A stretch of 64,000 nt of DNA, from NCBI RefSeq assembly GCF_014212495.1, contig NZ_JACKZC010000006.1:186001-250000 (forward strand). The letters run 5' to 3'. This document shows, piece by piece, positions 9,782 through 18,688 of the stretch (position 1 is its first letter; every line of letters begins with the position of its first letter). Below the pieces are notes generated by a model. It saw only the letters and a program-made list of their open reading frames with translations. It made no database searches and was not told the origin of the DNA. The position numbers and the translations under genes are program-made. The stretch comes from Pontibacter sp. Tf4 (GTDB lineage: Bacteria; Bacteroidota; Bacteroidia; Cytophagales; Hymenobacteraceae).

Positions 9782-9814
9782 AAGGCCACTGGAATAACAC
9801 CAGTGGCCTTTTTT
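9782..9814. terminator. Bidirectional-looking terminator
   Basis: Eleven-base perfect stem (9782-9792 with 9800-9810) with a 7-nt loop, preceded by A-rich and followed by T-rich sequence. It ends the 9094-9759 transcript. Confidence 0.9.
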
Positions 9815-9912
9815 AATGTCCTTCCCCTGCTTTGTAAACTATAGTTGTTGGTAAAAAAAGGAATACAGAGAAACTTTTTCGCCTAATTACATGTATATAC
9901 ATTAAATGTTTG

Positions 9913-9920
9913 TACATTTG
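9913..9920 (+). promoter_or_regulatory. Candidate -7 element upstream of YceI gene
   Basis: TACATTTG fits TAnnTTTG and lies 53 bases before the ATG. The expected -33 TTTG is not evident. Confidence 0.4.
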
Positions 9921-9972
9921 TAACATCTCACGTATAAACCGATTTACAGATAAACACTAACCAATTTAAACT

Positions 9973-10506
9973 ATGGCTACTACAAAATGGGTGATTGACC
10001 CGACACACAGCGAAATCCAGTTCAAGGTAAAGCACCTGATGATCACGACCGTGACAGGTTATTTCCAAAAATTTAACCTGGAAGTGGAAACTGAAGACGA
10101 AGATTTTACCAAAGCATCGCGCATCGAGTTTACAGCTGATATTGATTCGATCAGCACGAACAACGAGCAGCGCGACACGCACCTGAAGTCTGATGACTTT
10201 TTTAATGCAGAGCAGTACAAGCAGCTGCGTTTTATAGGTAAATCTTTCGAGGGTTCCGGCGACAACTATAAACTGCACGGCGACCTGACTATCCGCGATG
10301 TGACCAAACCGATTACCCTTGATGTGGAGTATGGTGGTATAGTAGTAGACCCGTATGGCCAGACAAAGGCCGGCTTTACTGTAGAAGGTAAAGTAAACCG
10401 CAAAGAATTTAACCTGACCTGGGATGCTGTTACAGAAGCTGGCCAGGTAGTGGTAAGCAACGAGATAAAACTGCACTGCGAGGTTCAGCTCGTGAAGCAG
10501 GCCTAA
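9973..10506 (+). CDS. YceI-family lipid-binding-like protein
   Basis: 177 residues forming the YceI lipocalin-like beta barrel, which binds long amphipathic or isoprenoid molecules in studied members. The hallmark opening WVIDPTHSEIQFKVKHLMI is near the N-terminus, and the closing strands NEIKLHCEVQLVKQ are typical. There is no signal peptide, so unlike E. coli YceI this copy appears cytoplasmic. The start codon sits in AAACTATGG, one base away from the CTATAG palindrome. The gene is monocistronic with its own terminator. Confidence 0.9.
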   Translation: MATTKWVIDPTHSEIQFKVKHLMITTVTGYFQKFNLEVETEDEDFTKASRIEFTADIDSISTNNEQRDTHLKSDDFFNAEQYKQLRFIGKSFEGSGDNYKLHGDLTIRDVTKPITLDVEYGGIVVDPYGQTKAGFTVEGKVNRKEFNLTWDAVTEAGQVVVSNEIKLHCEVQLVKQA

Positions 10507-10533
10507 ATTTTCCTTTTTTCCTTTTTTACCGGC

Positions 10534-10573
10534 AAGCCGCTGCGGAGAACTTCTGCAGCGGCTTGTTGTTTTT
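10534..10573 (+). terminator. Terminator after YceI gene
   Basis: Ten-base perfect stem (10534-10543 with 10555-10564) and an 11-nt loop, followed by a T-rich tail interrupted by two G. Confidence 0.8.
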
Positions 10574-10733
10574 AGCGACTGATCGGCACCCCAAAAAAGG
10601 CGACCACCGGAATTTCCCGGATGCGAAAATGAAAAGGCCTGCGACATTTTTACCAGAACCTGGGCTATAGTTTACAGCTATTTCATGGCATTTAAGTATA
10701 AAGCTATAGTTTAGCACTACAACTATAGCACCT

Positions 10734-11480
10734 ATGGCCATACCGCTTTCCCACCATTACTATACCCAGCATGCCCTGCACCAGCTGCGCGACTGGCAAC
10801 GCCAGATGCAACGGGAACCTACCTTCCTGAACAGCCTGGCCCGAAAAACCCAGCAGAAGATCAATAGCTATATCCCCGACAGAATACACCAGGCCATTAC
10901 TACCGCCATAAAACAAATGACCCGCGCCACCCTTTTCGGAGCCGGTCTGATAACAAAAGCGCCAGCCGCTGCACACGACCTGCAGTTGCAGGAAGGGTTG
11001 GTGGCGGGCCGTATAAAGTTTTACAAAAACGCTGCCGCTGCCGAAGGCGGCGTTACCGGGGCTGGTGGTATTTTACTGGGCCTGGCTGATTTTCCGTTGC
11101 TGTTCGGGCTTAAAATGAAGTTGCTGTTCGAGATTGCCGCCCTTTACGGATATGATGCCTCGGACTACAAAGAGCGTGTGTACCTGCTGCACATCTTTCA
11201 ACTGGCCTTCAGCAGCCACGAGCATCGCCGCGACGTGTACAACCAGATGGTAGACTGGGACAGGCAAAAACAATACCTCCCCGACGACATCAACCAGTTT
11301 AACTGGCGCAGCTTTCAGCAGGAGTACCGCGATTATATTGACCTGGCAAAGATGGCACAACTGATACCGATTATAGGCGCACCGGTGGGAGCTGTAGTCA
11401 ACTATAGACTGCTTACCAGACTCGGCCATACCGCCATGAACGCCTACCGCATGCGCTGGCACGAGACCGGCAAACTATAG
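10734..11480 (+). CDS. EcsC-family protein
   Basis: 248 residues matching the EcsC family (PF12787), named for a gene beside the Bacillus ecsAB ABC transporter; the molecular role is unknown. The Gly/Ala-rich stretch TGAGGILLGLADFPLLFGLK near residues 105-125 is the family hallmark and may form a membrane-associated hairpin. A second glycine-rich hydrophobic stretch (IPIIGAPVGAVVNYRLL) lies near residue 220. No ecsAB-like ABC transporter is adjacent. The TAG stop is inside a CTATAG copy, and further copies lie just upstream of the ATG. Confidence 0.8.
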   Translation: MAIPLSHHYYTQHALHQLRDWQRQMQREPTFLNSLARKTQQKINSYIPDRIHQAITTAIKQMTRATLFGAGLITKAPAAAHDLQLQEGLVAGRIKFYKNAAAAEGGVTGAGGILLGLADFPLLFGLKMKLLFEIAALYGYDASDYKERVYLLHIFQLAFSSHEHRRDVYNQMVDWDRQKQYLPDDINQFNWRSFQQEYRDYIDLAKMAQLIPIIGAPVGAVVNYRLLTRLGHTAMNAYRMRWHETGKL

Positions 11481-11612
11481 TTTGTGCTATCAGCTAATTA
11501 CCTTATCTTGTTCAGTAACTATCAGATCAGGATTTGGAAACTATAACTATAGTGCAGATAAGCGTTTGTTGTGGTTTAGAGGTAGTTATGGGCAAGTTTT
11601 AAATCCTCAATT

Positions 11613-12380
11613 TTGAAAACTCTCATTTATATATTCTCGCTTTTCCTTTTGGGCTGCACAGCGCAAGAAAAGCCAGTGTTCAATACATTAAAAATAAAGC
11701 ACACATTTGGTGATGAGAGTTATACAGTTAGGGAAATGTCATTTAATCTTGAAGGAAATGCCGTTGTCGGAAGGATTACAATTCCAAATAAGGATAAACT
11801 TGCTTCATCCAGGACTGTATTAAGCGAAAAATCAATATCAAATTTAAACTCTTTCGTGAAGTTAGCGGAAGGCTATTCAGAGGATTGCGAGGAAACTAAC
11901 CAAAGTTCGTATGTTCAATATTACGAAGTTGAAATAGACAACAGAAAATTAAAAATATTTAAATTCTGCGATTGGAAATCACTAACATTTGAAAGTTTAG
12001 AAAACGAAATTTTCGAAAACTATTTCAAGAAACTTCAAATTGAGAGAGAAAACTTAAATGTTTTACTTTCAAAAAGATTAGCGGGTAAATGGAAGGAAAA
12101 CGAAAAACTTGAAAACCTAAAATTAGAATCAGAATGGGTACTGGAAAAAGTCCTAGTTAACTCCAAAATGGATGAATATCTTGAATTTGTTAAACCTCAA
12201 GAAGCGGTTCTATACCGCAAAAGGAGAAAAATCTATTATGATTACCAATTTGATATTTTAAATGGCACAACCTATTTATATATGTATGGTGATGACGAAA
12301 AAAATGGTGAGGGGTTAATCTACGGGCAAAGGTTTAAAGTTATTGAACTTACAGATAACCATATCAAATTAGTTCATTAA
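11613..12380 (+). CDS. Hypothetical lipoprotein (AT-rich insert)
   Basis: 255 residues from a TTG start; the ORF opens directly with a signal peptide and lipobox LLGC (Cys about 15), which supports that start. The mature part is rich in Lys, Glu and Asn, with no domain I recognise. A beta-rich C-terminal part (YRKRRKIYYDYQFDILNGTTYLYMYG) looks like a lipocalin- or META-like strand set, but this is weak. Base composition is clearly more AT-rich than the flanking genes, and the CTATAG palindrome is absent, consistent with lateral acquisition together with the next three genes. Confidence 0.7.
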   Translation: MKTLIYIFSLFLLGCTAQEKPVFNTLKIKHTFGDESYTVREMSFNLEGNAVVGRITIPNKDKLASSRTVLSEKSISNLNSFVKLAEGYSEDCEETNQSSYVQYYEVEIDNRKLKIFKFCDWKSLTFESLENEIFENYFKKLQIERENLNVLLSKRLAGKWKENEKLENLKLESEWVLEKVLVNSKMDEYLEFVKPQEAVLYRKRRKIYYDYQFDILNGTTYLYMYGDDEKNGEGLIYGQRFKVIELTDNHIKLVH

Positions 12381-12478
12381 TAGCTCTCCTACCCATAACC
12401 ACACCTTTACTGTAGCTACGCCACAGCAAAGCCAAGTACGTTAACGGTAATTAAAATTAATAAAATAAAAACAGATAG

Positions 12479-13111
12479 GTGAACGAAGCGGTCAGAACAA
12501 ATTCCTTTAAGGGGAAAGATAAGACCTTACTGATTAATGGAGAGCTTATCCGATTTAATGATAAAGAAATAGAAAGAAGAAAAGTATCAGGTATAAGATA
12601 CTGGATAAGCGCAATCGAATTCTATAAGTTTACTGTAGGTAGAAAATACCACATTGGCCTTAGGACCGAGAATGTACAGATTGATATTATTTTTAAAAGC
12701 TACTTCGGGTTTGGAAATGCTTACTTTACAGATTTGTGTGGTAGAATAGTAGATGAGATTTGGGAATCTATAATCTCCCAAATAATGAATCCAGCTGTAG
12801 ATTTGCTTATTGCAGGTGAAGAAGTACAGTTTGGACACTGCACACTTAGCAAAGACGGTGTGCTTATAACCAAAAACAACACGATCACTAAAAAGCAATC
12901 ACTTGTAAGTTGGGCAGACTTGAATTACCAGAAAAATTATGACCGACTCACTCTAAACAGCAAAAGCGATCACAAGCTATGGACAAATCTATACTTTAGA
13001 GAAAGCTGGAATATCGAAATTTTAATGGCTTTGTTGGACTGGATAACCATGGAAGATGGATTGAAGGAAATACACAAGAAAGAGAACAACTCCAACCAAC
13101 ACGGCACATAA
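12479..13111 (+). CDS. Hypothetical protein (AT-rich insert)
   Basis: 210 residues from a GTG start. There is no signal peptide or membrane segment. It begins with a short strand-rich region (KTLLINGELIRFNDKEI) and contains aromatic-rich strands (YFGFGNAYFTDLCGRIVDEIWE), with a Lys/Asn-rich C-terminus. I do not recognise a family. Composition matches the preceding lipoprotein gene. The gap of about 100 bases between them has no clear terminator. Confidence 0.6.
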   Translation: MNEAVRTNSFKGKDKTLLINGELIRFNDKEIERRKVSGIRYWISAIEFYKFTVGRKYHIGLRTENVQIDIIFKSYFGFGNAYFTDLCGRIVDEIWESIISQIMNPAVDLLIAGEEVQFGHCTLSKDGVLITKNNTITKKQSLVSWADLNYQKNYDRLTLNSKSDHKLWTNLYFRESWNIEILMALLDWITMEDGLKEIHKKENNSNQHGT

Positions 13112-13236
13112 GTCAACCTACGACTATGTCTTGCTCAATTTATATAATCCATTAGTGGCGAGTTTAAATCAAAAGAGAGCTATTTTTTTAATTTATAGTA
13201 ACTTTTAAGTTACATTTACTGTTGGAAGTACAACAG

Positions 13237-13578
13237 ATGAAGAAAATCAGAGAAATCGTCGCTTACAAAAACTACTTTGAAGATTTCTTGAAAGAACAGC
13301 CTGTGAAAGTGCAGGATAAGATATTCAGGATTTTAGAAGCGATAGAAACGCTTGAGCGGGTGCCTCAAAATTACCTGAAACACCTGACGGGTACAAACGG
13401 GTTATATGAAGCAAGAGTGCAACTTGCTTCCAACATTTGGAGGGTTTTTTGTTTCTTCGATGAAGGTAAACTGGTCATTTTGCTTAACGGCTTTCAGAAG
13501 AAAACACAGAAAACACCAAAGAAAGAGATTGAAAAAGCACTACAACTAATGGCTGAATATTATGAAGGAAAAAGATAA
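13237..13578 (+). CDS. HigB/RelE-type toxin (Gp49-like)
   Basis: Type II toxin of about 113 residues in the RelE/HigB superfamily (PF05973, phage Gp49-like), expected to be a ribosome-dependent mRNA endonuclease. Typical features are the helical N-terminus, HLTGTNGLYEARVQLASNIWRVFCFFDEGKLVILLNGFQKK with the R..F.F/....LL..F.KK pattern, and a basic C-terminus. The ATG at 13237 follows a purine-rich ggaag stretch; a TTG at 13222 would add five residues and is less likely. The gene overlaps the antitoxin by 17 bases, in the toxin-first order typical of higBA. Confidence 0.88.
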   Translation: MKKIREIVAYKNYFEDFLKEQPVKVQDKIFRILEAIETLERVPQNYLKHLTGTNGLYEARVQLASNIWRVFCFFDEGKLVILLNGFQKKTQKTPKKEIEKALQLMAEYYEGKR

Positions 13579-13873
13579 ACAAGGAGAGGTTAGTTCTTGG
13601 TCAGACATCAAGAACAGAGTGTATGGTGTGAAAGGTACAGAGAGACGTGATAACCTTGATAGAGAGTTCGAGTCATTTAAAATCGGGCTTGAATTGAAAA
13701 AGGCGCGAGAAGCGAGACACCTTACCCAGCAGGAGTTAGGCGAAATCATCGACAAGAAGAGAACGTACATTTCAAGAGTGGAAAACGACGGGAGTAACTT
13801 AACGCTCAAAACCTTATTTGATATTGTTGAGAAAGGATTGGGAGGGAAAGTTAAAATATCTATTGAGCTTTAG
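13562..13873 (+). CDS. HigA-type antitoxin, XRE family
   Basis: 103-residue antitoxin with an Xre-type helix-turn-helix at about residues 40-95 (ARHLTQQELGEIIDKKRTYISRVENDGSNLTLKTL). It should neutralise the upstream toxin and repress the pair's promoter through the HTH. The Lys/Asp-rich N-terminal extension of about 40 residues probably wraps the toxin. Translation is coupled to the toxin by a 17-base overlap. It ends the AT-rich insert. Confidence 0.88.
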   Translation: MKEKDKQGEVSSWSDIKNRVYGVKGTERRDNLDREFESFKIGLELKKAREARHLTQQELGEIIDKKRTYISRVENDGSNLTLKTLFDIVEKGLGGKVKISIEL

Positions 13874-13997
13874 AAGAAGGCTTACACCCCGTAACCTTTA
13901 CTACAATACGGCCTTCGGCTGCATTAATCAGTTAACCTTCACAACTGAACCTACTTAACCTGTAAATACAGAAACCACACATTCTATTATAAACTAT

Positions 13998-14031
13998 AAA
14001 AGCCAACAGATATAGATTTCTGTTGGCTTTT
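13998..14031. terminator. Bidirectional terminator between antitoxin and antiporter
   Basis: Perfect stem of 12 bases (13998-14009 with 14020-14031 approximately), A-rich on the left and T-rich on the right, serving the convergent antitoxin and antiporter transcripts. Confidence 0.8.
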
Positions 14032-14050
14032 ATACAGTTAAAACTATAGG

Positions 14051-15304
14051 TTACCTTTCAGGTTCTACTGTCAGTACTCTGCCGGAGAGTTTGCTTACGG
14101 TCAGGCCCTGCACCACAATAGAAAATACGACAACAAAGTAGGTCATCTCCAGCAACAGCTCTTTGTAAAGCGGGTCAGTAACTGATAATACCAGCGCTAT
14201 GGATACACCTCCCCGCAGGCCGCCCCAGACCAGCATCGTAAGCGTGCCCCTGCTAAGCTTTGGCTTAAACGGTACGATCAGCGACGGAATCCAGATAGAA
14301 ACGAAACGGGCGAACAGCACCACAACTATAGCTACCACCGAGATCAGCCAGTACAGTTCAAAATCCGGGATCAGCAACAACTCAAAACCGATAAAGAGGA
14401 ACAGGATAGCGTTCAGAATCTCATCGAGCAGTTCCCAGAACTTGGTCAGGTAATCTTTTGTAAGCGCCGACATGGCTACTTTTTTGCCATAGTTGCCGAT
14501 GATAAGACCGGCCGCCACCATGGTTAACGGTCCCGAAATATGGAAGGCCCGCGCAATCAGGTAACCACCCATCACTACCGACAACGTGATCAGCACCGAC
14601 ACAATGTAATCGTCGATATCTTTCATGGCTTTGGATGCCGAGAAACCAAGCAGCACGCCCAACAGTAGCCCGCCCAATGCCTCTTTAGCCAGCAGCCACG
14701 ATATAGTACCCAGCGAAATAGACGCATCGGCAGTCTGGGTAAGCTGCAGAATTACGGCAAACAGCACCACCGCCATACCATCGTTAAACAGCGACTCGCC
14801 GGTAATTTTGGTTTCCAGCGCCTTGCTCACATTGGCTTTCTTCAGGATACCCAGTACCGCAATCGGGTCGGTTGGTGATATGAGCGCCCCAAAAAGCAGG
14901 CAGTATAAAAACGGCATATCTATACCAAAAAAGGGCATCAGGAAGTAAAAGACCCCGCCAATCACAAACGTGGAAATTATAACGCTTATAGTGGAGAAGG
15001 TAAGAACCGGCAGCCGTTGCTGGCGCAGGTCGGCCACGTTTACGTGTATAGCACCAGCAAAAAGCAGGAAGTTAAGCATGGCACCCATCAGCAGTTCTGT
15101 AAAATCGAGCTCAGAAATGAGTTTGAATAGCTTGCCCGTTGTTTCAGGAAAAATACTGCCACCCGCAAACCGTATAAAAATGGAAACGATAATGGCCATC
15201 AGCATAATGCCGATAGTAGATGGCAATTTTATAAACCGGTGGTTGACGTAGGCAAAAAACGACGCTAAAACGATAAGAACTGAGAATGAGTAATATAACT
15301 CCAT
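14051..15304 (-). CDS. Sodium/proton antiporter, CPA1 family
   Basis: Inner-membrane cation:proton antiporter of 417 residues with about 12 hydrophobic helices, as expected for CPA1 (NhaP/NHE) proteins. Key features are SPTDPIAVLGILKK (about 143-156), the ion-binding Asn174-Asp175 pair in GESLFNDGMAVVLF, and the late MLVWGGLRGGVSIALVLS motif. It has no long cytoplasmic tail, so it is the short prokaryotic form. It would export Na+ or K+ in exchange for H+. It is monocistronic and convergent with the toxin-antitoxin genes. Confidence 0.92.
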   Translation of the reverse strand: MELYYSFSVLIVLASFFAYVNHRFIKLPSTIGIMLMAIIVSIFIRFAGGSIFPETTGKLFKLISELDFTELLMGAMLNFLLFAGAIHVNVADLRQQRLPVLTFSTISVIISTFVIGGVFYFLMPFFGIDMPFLYCLLFGALISPTDPIAVLGILKKANVSKALETKITGESLFNDGMAVVLFAVILQLTQTADASISLGTISWLLAKEALGGLLLGVLLGFSASKAMKDIDDYIVSVLITLSVVMGGYLIARAFHISGPLTMVAAGLIIGNYGKKVAMSALTKDYLTKFWELLDEILNAILFLFIGFELLLIPDFELYWLISVVAIVVVLFARFVSIWIPSLIVPFKPKLSRGTLTMLVWGGLRGGVSIALVLSVTDPLYKELLLEMTYFVVVFSIVVQGLTVSKLSGRVLTVEPER

Positions 15305-15600
15305 AAACTAATCAGAAAGGTTAACTATAGGTTGATTTCCGGCAAGGTGTTTTTCGGGAATGAAGGCAAAATAGCAAAAAAAAATTTATCTCATTTCGCC
15401 AGAAACCGCCGCAAAAGCACTCCGGTCTATCGTTTGGCAACTATAGGTTTGTTTCCAAAACGTGTCCCTCAAGCAATATTTAGCTCTACATCTCCTTCAT
15501 TCCATGCCTGTTGCACAACTATAGTTTTGATACAGAAAGCTACAGATGAAATATTTTAAATTTTTGGTTCTGTAAATTATGAACTAACGAAACTATATTA

Positions 15601-15608
15601 TACCTTTG
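15601..15608 (+). promoter_or_regulatory. -7 promoter element of the efflux operon
   Basis: TACCTTTG is an exact TAnnTTTG match. Predicted transcription starts near 15615, about 25 bases before the regulator ATG. Confidence 0.55.
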
Positions 15609-15613
15609 CATTG

Positions 15614-15634
15614 TTATCAACCTGTAACTGATAA
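15614..15634. promoter_or_regulatory. Candidate regulator operator
   Basis: Inverted repeat TTATCA / TGATAA with a 9-nt spacer, just after the -7 element and just before the ATG of the MarR/GbsR-type gene. The position suits autorepression by a dimeric winged-helix regulator. Confidence 0.4.
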
Positions 15635-15639
15635 TTATT

Positions 15640-16113
15640 ATGACATTAAGCGATAAACAACTGGAGCTGATTGAGGAGTTTGGTGTATACCAGGAAAACA
15701 ATGGTTTTCAGCCGGCTGTAGCGCGTGTTATGGGTATATTGCTGGTTTCAGATAAGCCAGAGCTTACCTTCGAAGAGATTTCGGAGACACTGAACATCAG
15801 TAAAAGTGCTACCAGCAACGCCCTGAATATGTTGCTTAACACGGGCCACATCGAGTATACCACCTTCCCCGGCGACAGGAAACGCTACTTCCGGATAAAA
15901 TCATCGAACTGGCGCGACACTTTTAACAAAAAGATGGAAGACCTGGGTGAGCTGAACAATATACTGAAGCGCGTGCTGGAAGTCAGAAAGCGTGATAACC
16001 CGGTTTATGACGAGAAATTACTGTACTTCATCAGCTTCCTGGATTACCTGAAAAGCCAGCTGCCAGGCCTGATTGAGCAGTGGGAAAAGGAAAACCTGAA
16101 AGAAAAAGTATAA
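15640..16113 (+). CDS. GbsR/MarR-family transcriptional regulator
   Basis: 157-residue winged-helix regulator. The HTH spans about residues 45-90 (LTFEEISETLNISKSATSNALNMLL, then wing FPGDRKRYFRI), followed by a long C-terminal dimerisation helix. GbsR-like regulators head RND efflux operons in many Bacteroidota; the next three genes are the full pump, 70 bases downstream, so it probably represses its own operon and responds to a pump substrate. An inverted repeat just upstream is a candidate operator. Confidence 0.88.
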   Translation: MTLSDKQLELIEEFGVYQENNGFQPAVARVMGILLVSDKPELTFEEISETLNISKSATSNALNMLLNTGHIEYTTFPGDRKRYFRIKSSNWRDTFNKKMEDLGELNNILKRVLEVRKRDNPVYDEKLLYFISFLDYLKSQLPGLIEQWEKENLKEKV

Positions 16114-16182
16114 TTTTTTTACTTCTATAGTTCTGCAATTTCAGAACTAACTATAAATACCATAACTAAAAGAACTATAAAC

Positions 16183-17538
16183 GTGAATATCAGACACTTA
16201 ATCTTAGGATTAACATTTTTCAGCCTGACGCCTGCCTTTGCACAAGCACCCGCCGGCGGAAAAGAGCTGAATCTGCAACAGGCTATAAACTATGCCCTGG
16301 AAAACAACGAGTCTGTAAAGAAAGCGTCGCTGGACGAAATGGGCTCCAAGTACCAGATAAACGAAGTACGCAGTGCCGGTTTGCCACAGGTTGAGGTGAA
16401 AGGCTCCGCAGTGAGAACACTTGAAAAATCGATGATTGCGCTACCTGCAGATTTCAACCCGGAAGGGACTGGTCCACTGATCAAGCCAATGGGTACAGAT
16501 AACACGGTGCAGGCTGGTTTGTCGGTAACACAGCTGCTGTTCAGCAAATCATATTTTGTGGGATTAAAGGCAGCCAAGAGTGCCGAAGACCTGTACCGTA
16601 TCCGCAAGGAAATGGCTACCGAAGACGTGATCTATAACGTGGGCAGCGCTTATTACCAGGTACTGCAGACCAAAGAGCAGTTTAACAGCATCAACGCTAA
16701 CCTGAACATGCTTACCCAACTGGAAAAGATCCTGACGCTGCAGTATAAGAATGACCTGGTGAAAAAGGTAGACGTGAACCGCATTAAGGTAAACAAGATA
16801 AACCTGGAGAACCAGAAAGAGAACCTGCAGGCCGCTTATGTACAGCAACTGAACGTGCTTAAATTCTTTATGGGCATGCCGCTGGATGAGCAGATCGCCT
16901 TAATAGGTTCTGCAAATGATGTGCTGCTGGATGAGCAGCCAACTATGGCCGGTGTGAACGAAGTAGCTACCGAGCGTGCCCAGTTCAAGATCCTGAACAA
17001 GCAGAAAGAGCTGAAAGCACTGGAGATCGAGAACATTAGAGCGGGCTACTACCCGTCGCTGGCGGCCTTTGGTAACTACAACTACCAGTCGCAGTACGAT
17101 GGCCGCATGATCGGCAACCCGGATGCGATGTGGTTCCCGAACTCGCAGGTGGGTTTGCAGCTTAACATCCCGATCTTTGATGGTTTGCGCAAAAAGAGCC
17201 AGGTACAGCAGCGCGAGATTGAGCTGAAAAAAATGGACCTGGACATACAGCAATACAACAAGAACACACAGGTGGAGGTAAGCAACGCCCTGAGCCAGTT
17301 AGGCAACAGCCAGAACAACATAGCTGCCCAGGAGCGCAACGTAAAGCTGGCCCAGGAAGTGTACAACACCACCAACCAACTATACAAGGAAGGCCTGGCA
17401 CCACTCAGCGACCTGCTGAACGCCGAAACTGCCCTGCGCGAAGCCCAGACCAACCTAAACAACGAACGGCTTAAATACCAGATCGCCCAGCTGAGCTATC
17501 TGAAAGCCAAAGGAAATCTCGAATCACTATCAAACTAA
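16183..17538 (+). CDS. TolC-family outer-membrane efflux protein
   Basis: Outer-membrane channel subunit of the tripartite efflux pump, 451 residues from a GTG start. A clean signal peptide (LILGLTFFSLTPAFAQ) supports this start. Two repeated helical hairpins rich in Gln, Asn and Ala follow (the OEP repeats), including NLQQAINYALENN near the N-terminus and LYKEGLAPLSDLLNAETALR in the second repeat, both characteristic of TolC. It precedes the adaptor gene by 20 bases. Confidence 0.95.
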   Translation: MNIRHLILGLTFFSLTPAFAQAPAGGKELNLQQAINYALENNESVKKASLDEMGSKYQINEVRSAGLPQVEVKGSAVRTLEKSMIALPADFNPEGTGPLIKPMGTDNTVQAGLSVTQLLFSKSYFVGLKAAKSAEDLYRIRKEMATEDVIYNVGSAYYQVLQTKEQFNSINANLNMLTQLEKILTLQYKNDLVKKVDVNRIKVNKINLENQKENLQAAYVQQLNVLKFFMGMPLDEQIALIGSANDVLLDEQPTMAGVNEVATERAQFKILNKQKELKALEIENIRAGYYPSLAAFGNYNYQSQYDGRMIGNPDAMWFPNSQVGLQLNIPIFDGLRKKSQVQQREIELKKMDLDIQQYNKNTQVEVSNALSQLGNSQNNIAAQERNVKLAQEVYNTTNQLYKEGLAPLSDLLNAETALREAQTNLNNERLKYQIAQLSYLKAKGNLESLSN

Positions 17539-17558
17539 GACATACACCAAATACTAAA

Positions 17559-18614
17559 ATGAAGAAGGTAATTTATATCGTACTTGTGCTTGTTGTGCTG
17601 GCCGCTATCGGGTTTAAACTGATGAGCAACAAAGAACAGATGGCCGCCAATGCCGCAGTAGCTGACATTAAAAGCGATGCCATTCCGGTTGCTGTTACAC
17701 AGGTTAAAACAGAGAAATTAGACAAGTCATTTACCGCACAGGGTAACTTCGCTCCTATCCAGAGCCTGACACTTTTATCAGAAACGAACGGCCAGATTAA
17801 AAGCGTGCTGAAGCGCAAAGGCGACAAAGTAAAAGCCGGCGACCTGCTGGTACAGGTAGAGAGCAACACCATGGCTGCCGACCTGGCTACAGCCCAGACC
17901 AATGCCGAGAAAGCAAAGCGTGACCTGGAGCGTTTCGAGAACCTGGCTGCCGGTGATGCGATCACGCAGCGTCAGCTGGAAGATGCCCGCCTGGCTGCCA
18001 AGTCTACGCAGGCACAGTTGGTTGCTGCCCGTCAGCGCCTGACCAAGACCCGCATTACAGCGCCTATCAGCGGCGAGATAAACGAGATCTATGTAGAAGT
18101 TGGCTCTTACCTGAACATGGGTACCAAACTATACGACATCGTGAACGTGGACAAGTTAAAGCTGAAAGTAAAAGCCTCTGAAAGCGAAGTATTGCTGATA
18201 AACAAAGGCGATAAAGTAACTGTGAAGGCAGACGCCGGTGCCGGACAGGAATACGAAGGCGTAGTAACCGCCATTGCCGCCCAGGCCGATCCAACCCTGA
18301 AATTTGACGTGGAGATTGAAGTAAAAAATGCTGCTGACAACAACCTGAGAGCGGGTATGTACGGCACTGCCTACTTCAAAGTGGACGACCAGCGTGATGC
18401 CATGTTGTTACCGCGCCAGGCTATAGTTGGTAGCATCCAGAACCCAAGTGTTTATGTGGTAAATAACGGCGTTGCTACCATGCGCAAAGTAAAAGTAGGC
18501 GTGGTTACACAGGATAAAGTAGAGATACTGGAAGGCGTACAGCCAGGCGAGCAGATAGTGCAGAGCGGCCAGATAAACCTGCGCGACGGCATTAAAGTGA
18601 CCTTGCTGAAGTAA
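17559..18614 (+). CDS. RND efflux periplasmic adaptor (membrane fusion protein)
   Basis: 351-residue adaptor linking the RND pump to TolC. The N-terminal membrane anchor (VIYIVLVLVVLAAIGF) is followed by the barrel-sandwich lipoyl half-motifs (NGQIKSVLKRKGDKVKAGDLL and ITAPISGEINEIYVEVGSYL), an alpha-hairpin of about 40 residues between them (coiled coil, residues 105-150), and a beta-barrel plus membrane-proximal domain (RQAIVGSIQNPSVYVV). No lipobox is present, so it is anchored by its helix. It is translated 20 bases after tolC. Confidence 0.95.
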   Translation: MKKVIYIVLVLVVLAAIGFKLMSNKEQMAANAAVADIKSDAIPVAVTQVKTEKLDKSFTAQGNFAPIQSLTLLSETNGQIKSVLKRKGDKVKAGDLLVQVESNTMAADLATAQTNAEKAKRDLERFENLAAGDAITQRQLEDARLAAKSTQAQLVAARQRLTKTRITAPISGEINEIYVEVGSYLNMGTKLYDIVNVDKLKLKVKASESEVLLINKGDKVTVKADAGAGQEYEGVVTAIAAQADPTLKFDVEIEVKNAADNNLRAGMYGTAYFKVDDQRDAMLLPRQAIVGSIQNPSVYVVNNGVATMRKVKVGVVTQDKVEILEGVQPGEQIVQSGQINLRDGIKVTLLK

Positions 18615-18688
18615 GCAAACTATAGTCTGGGCCTCTGGCCCGGTAAAATAGTAAAAGCAATAACTTCTTTTAAATAAGAAACTATAAA

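Larger units (their letters stand above)
15305..15639. other. Divergent intergenic region, antiporter / efflux regulator
   Basis: No gene supported in 335 bases. It holds several palindrome copies or one-base variants, an AT-rich stretch, a -7 element at 15601-15608 and an inverted repeat at 15614-15634 for the regulator gene. Confidence 0.6.
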
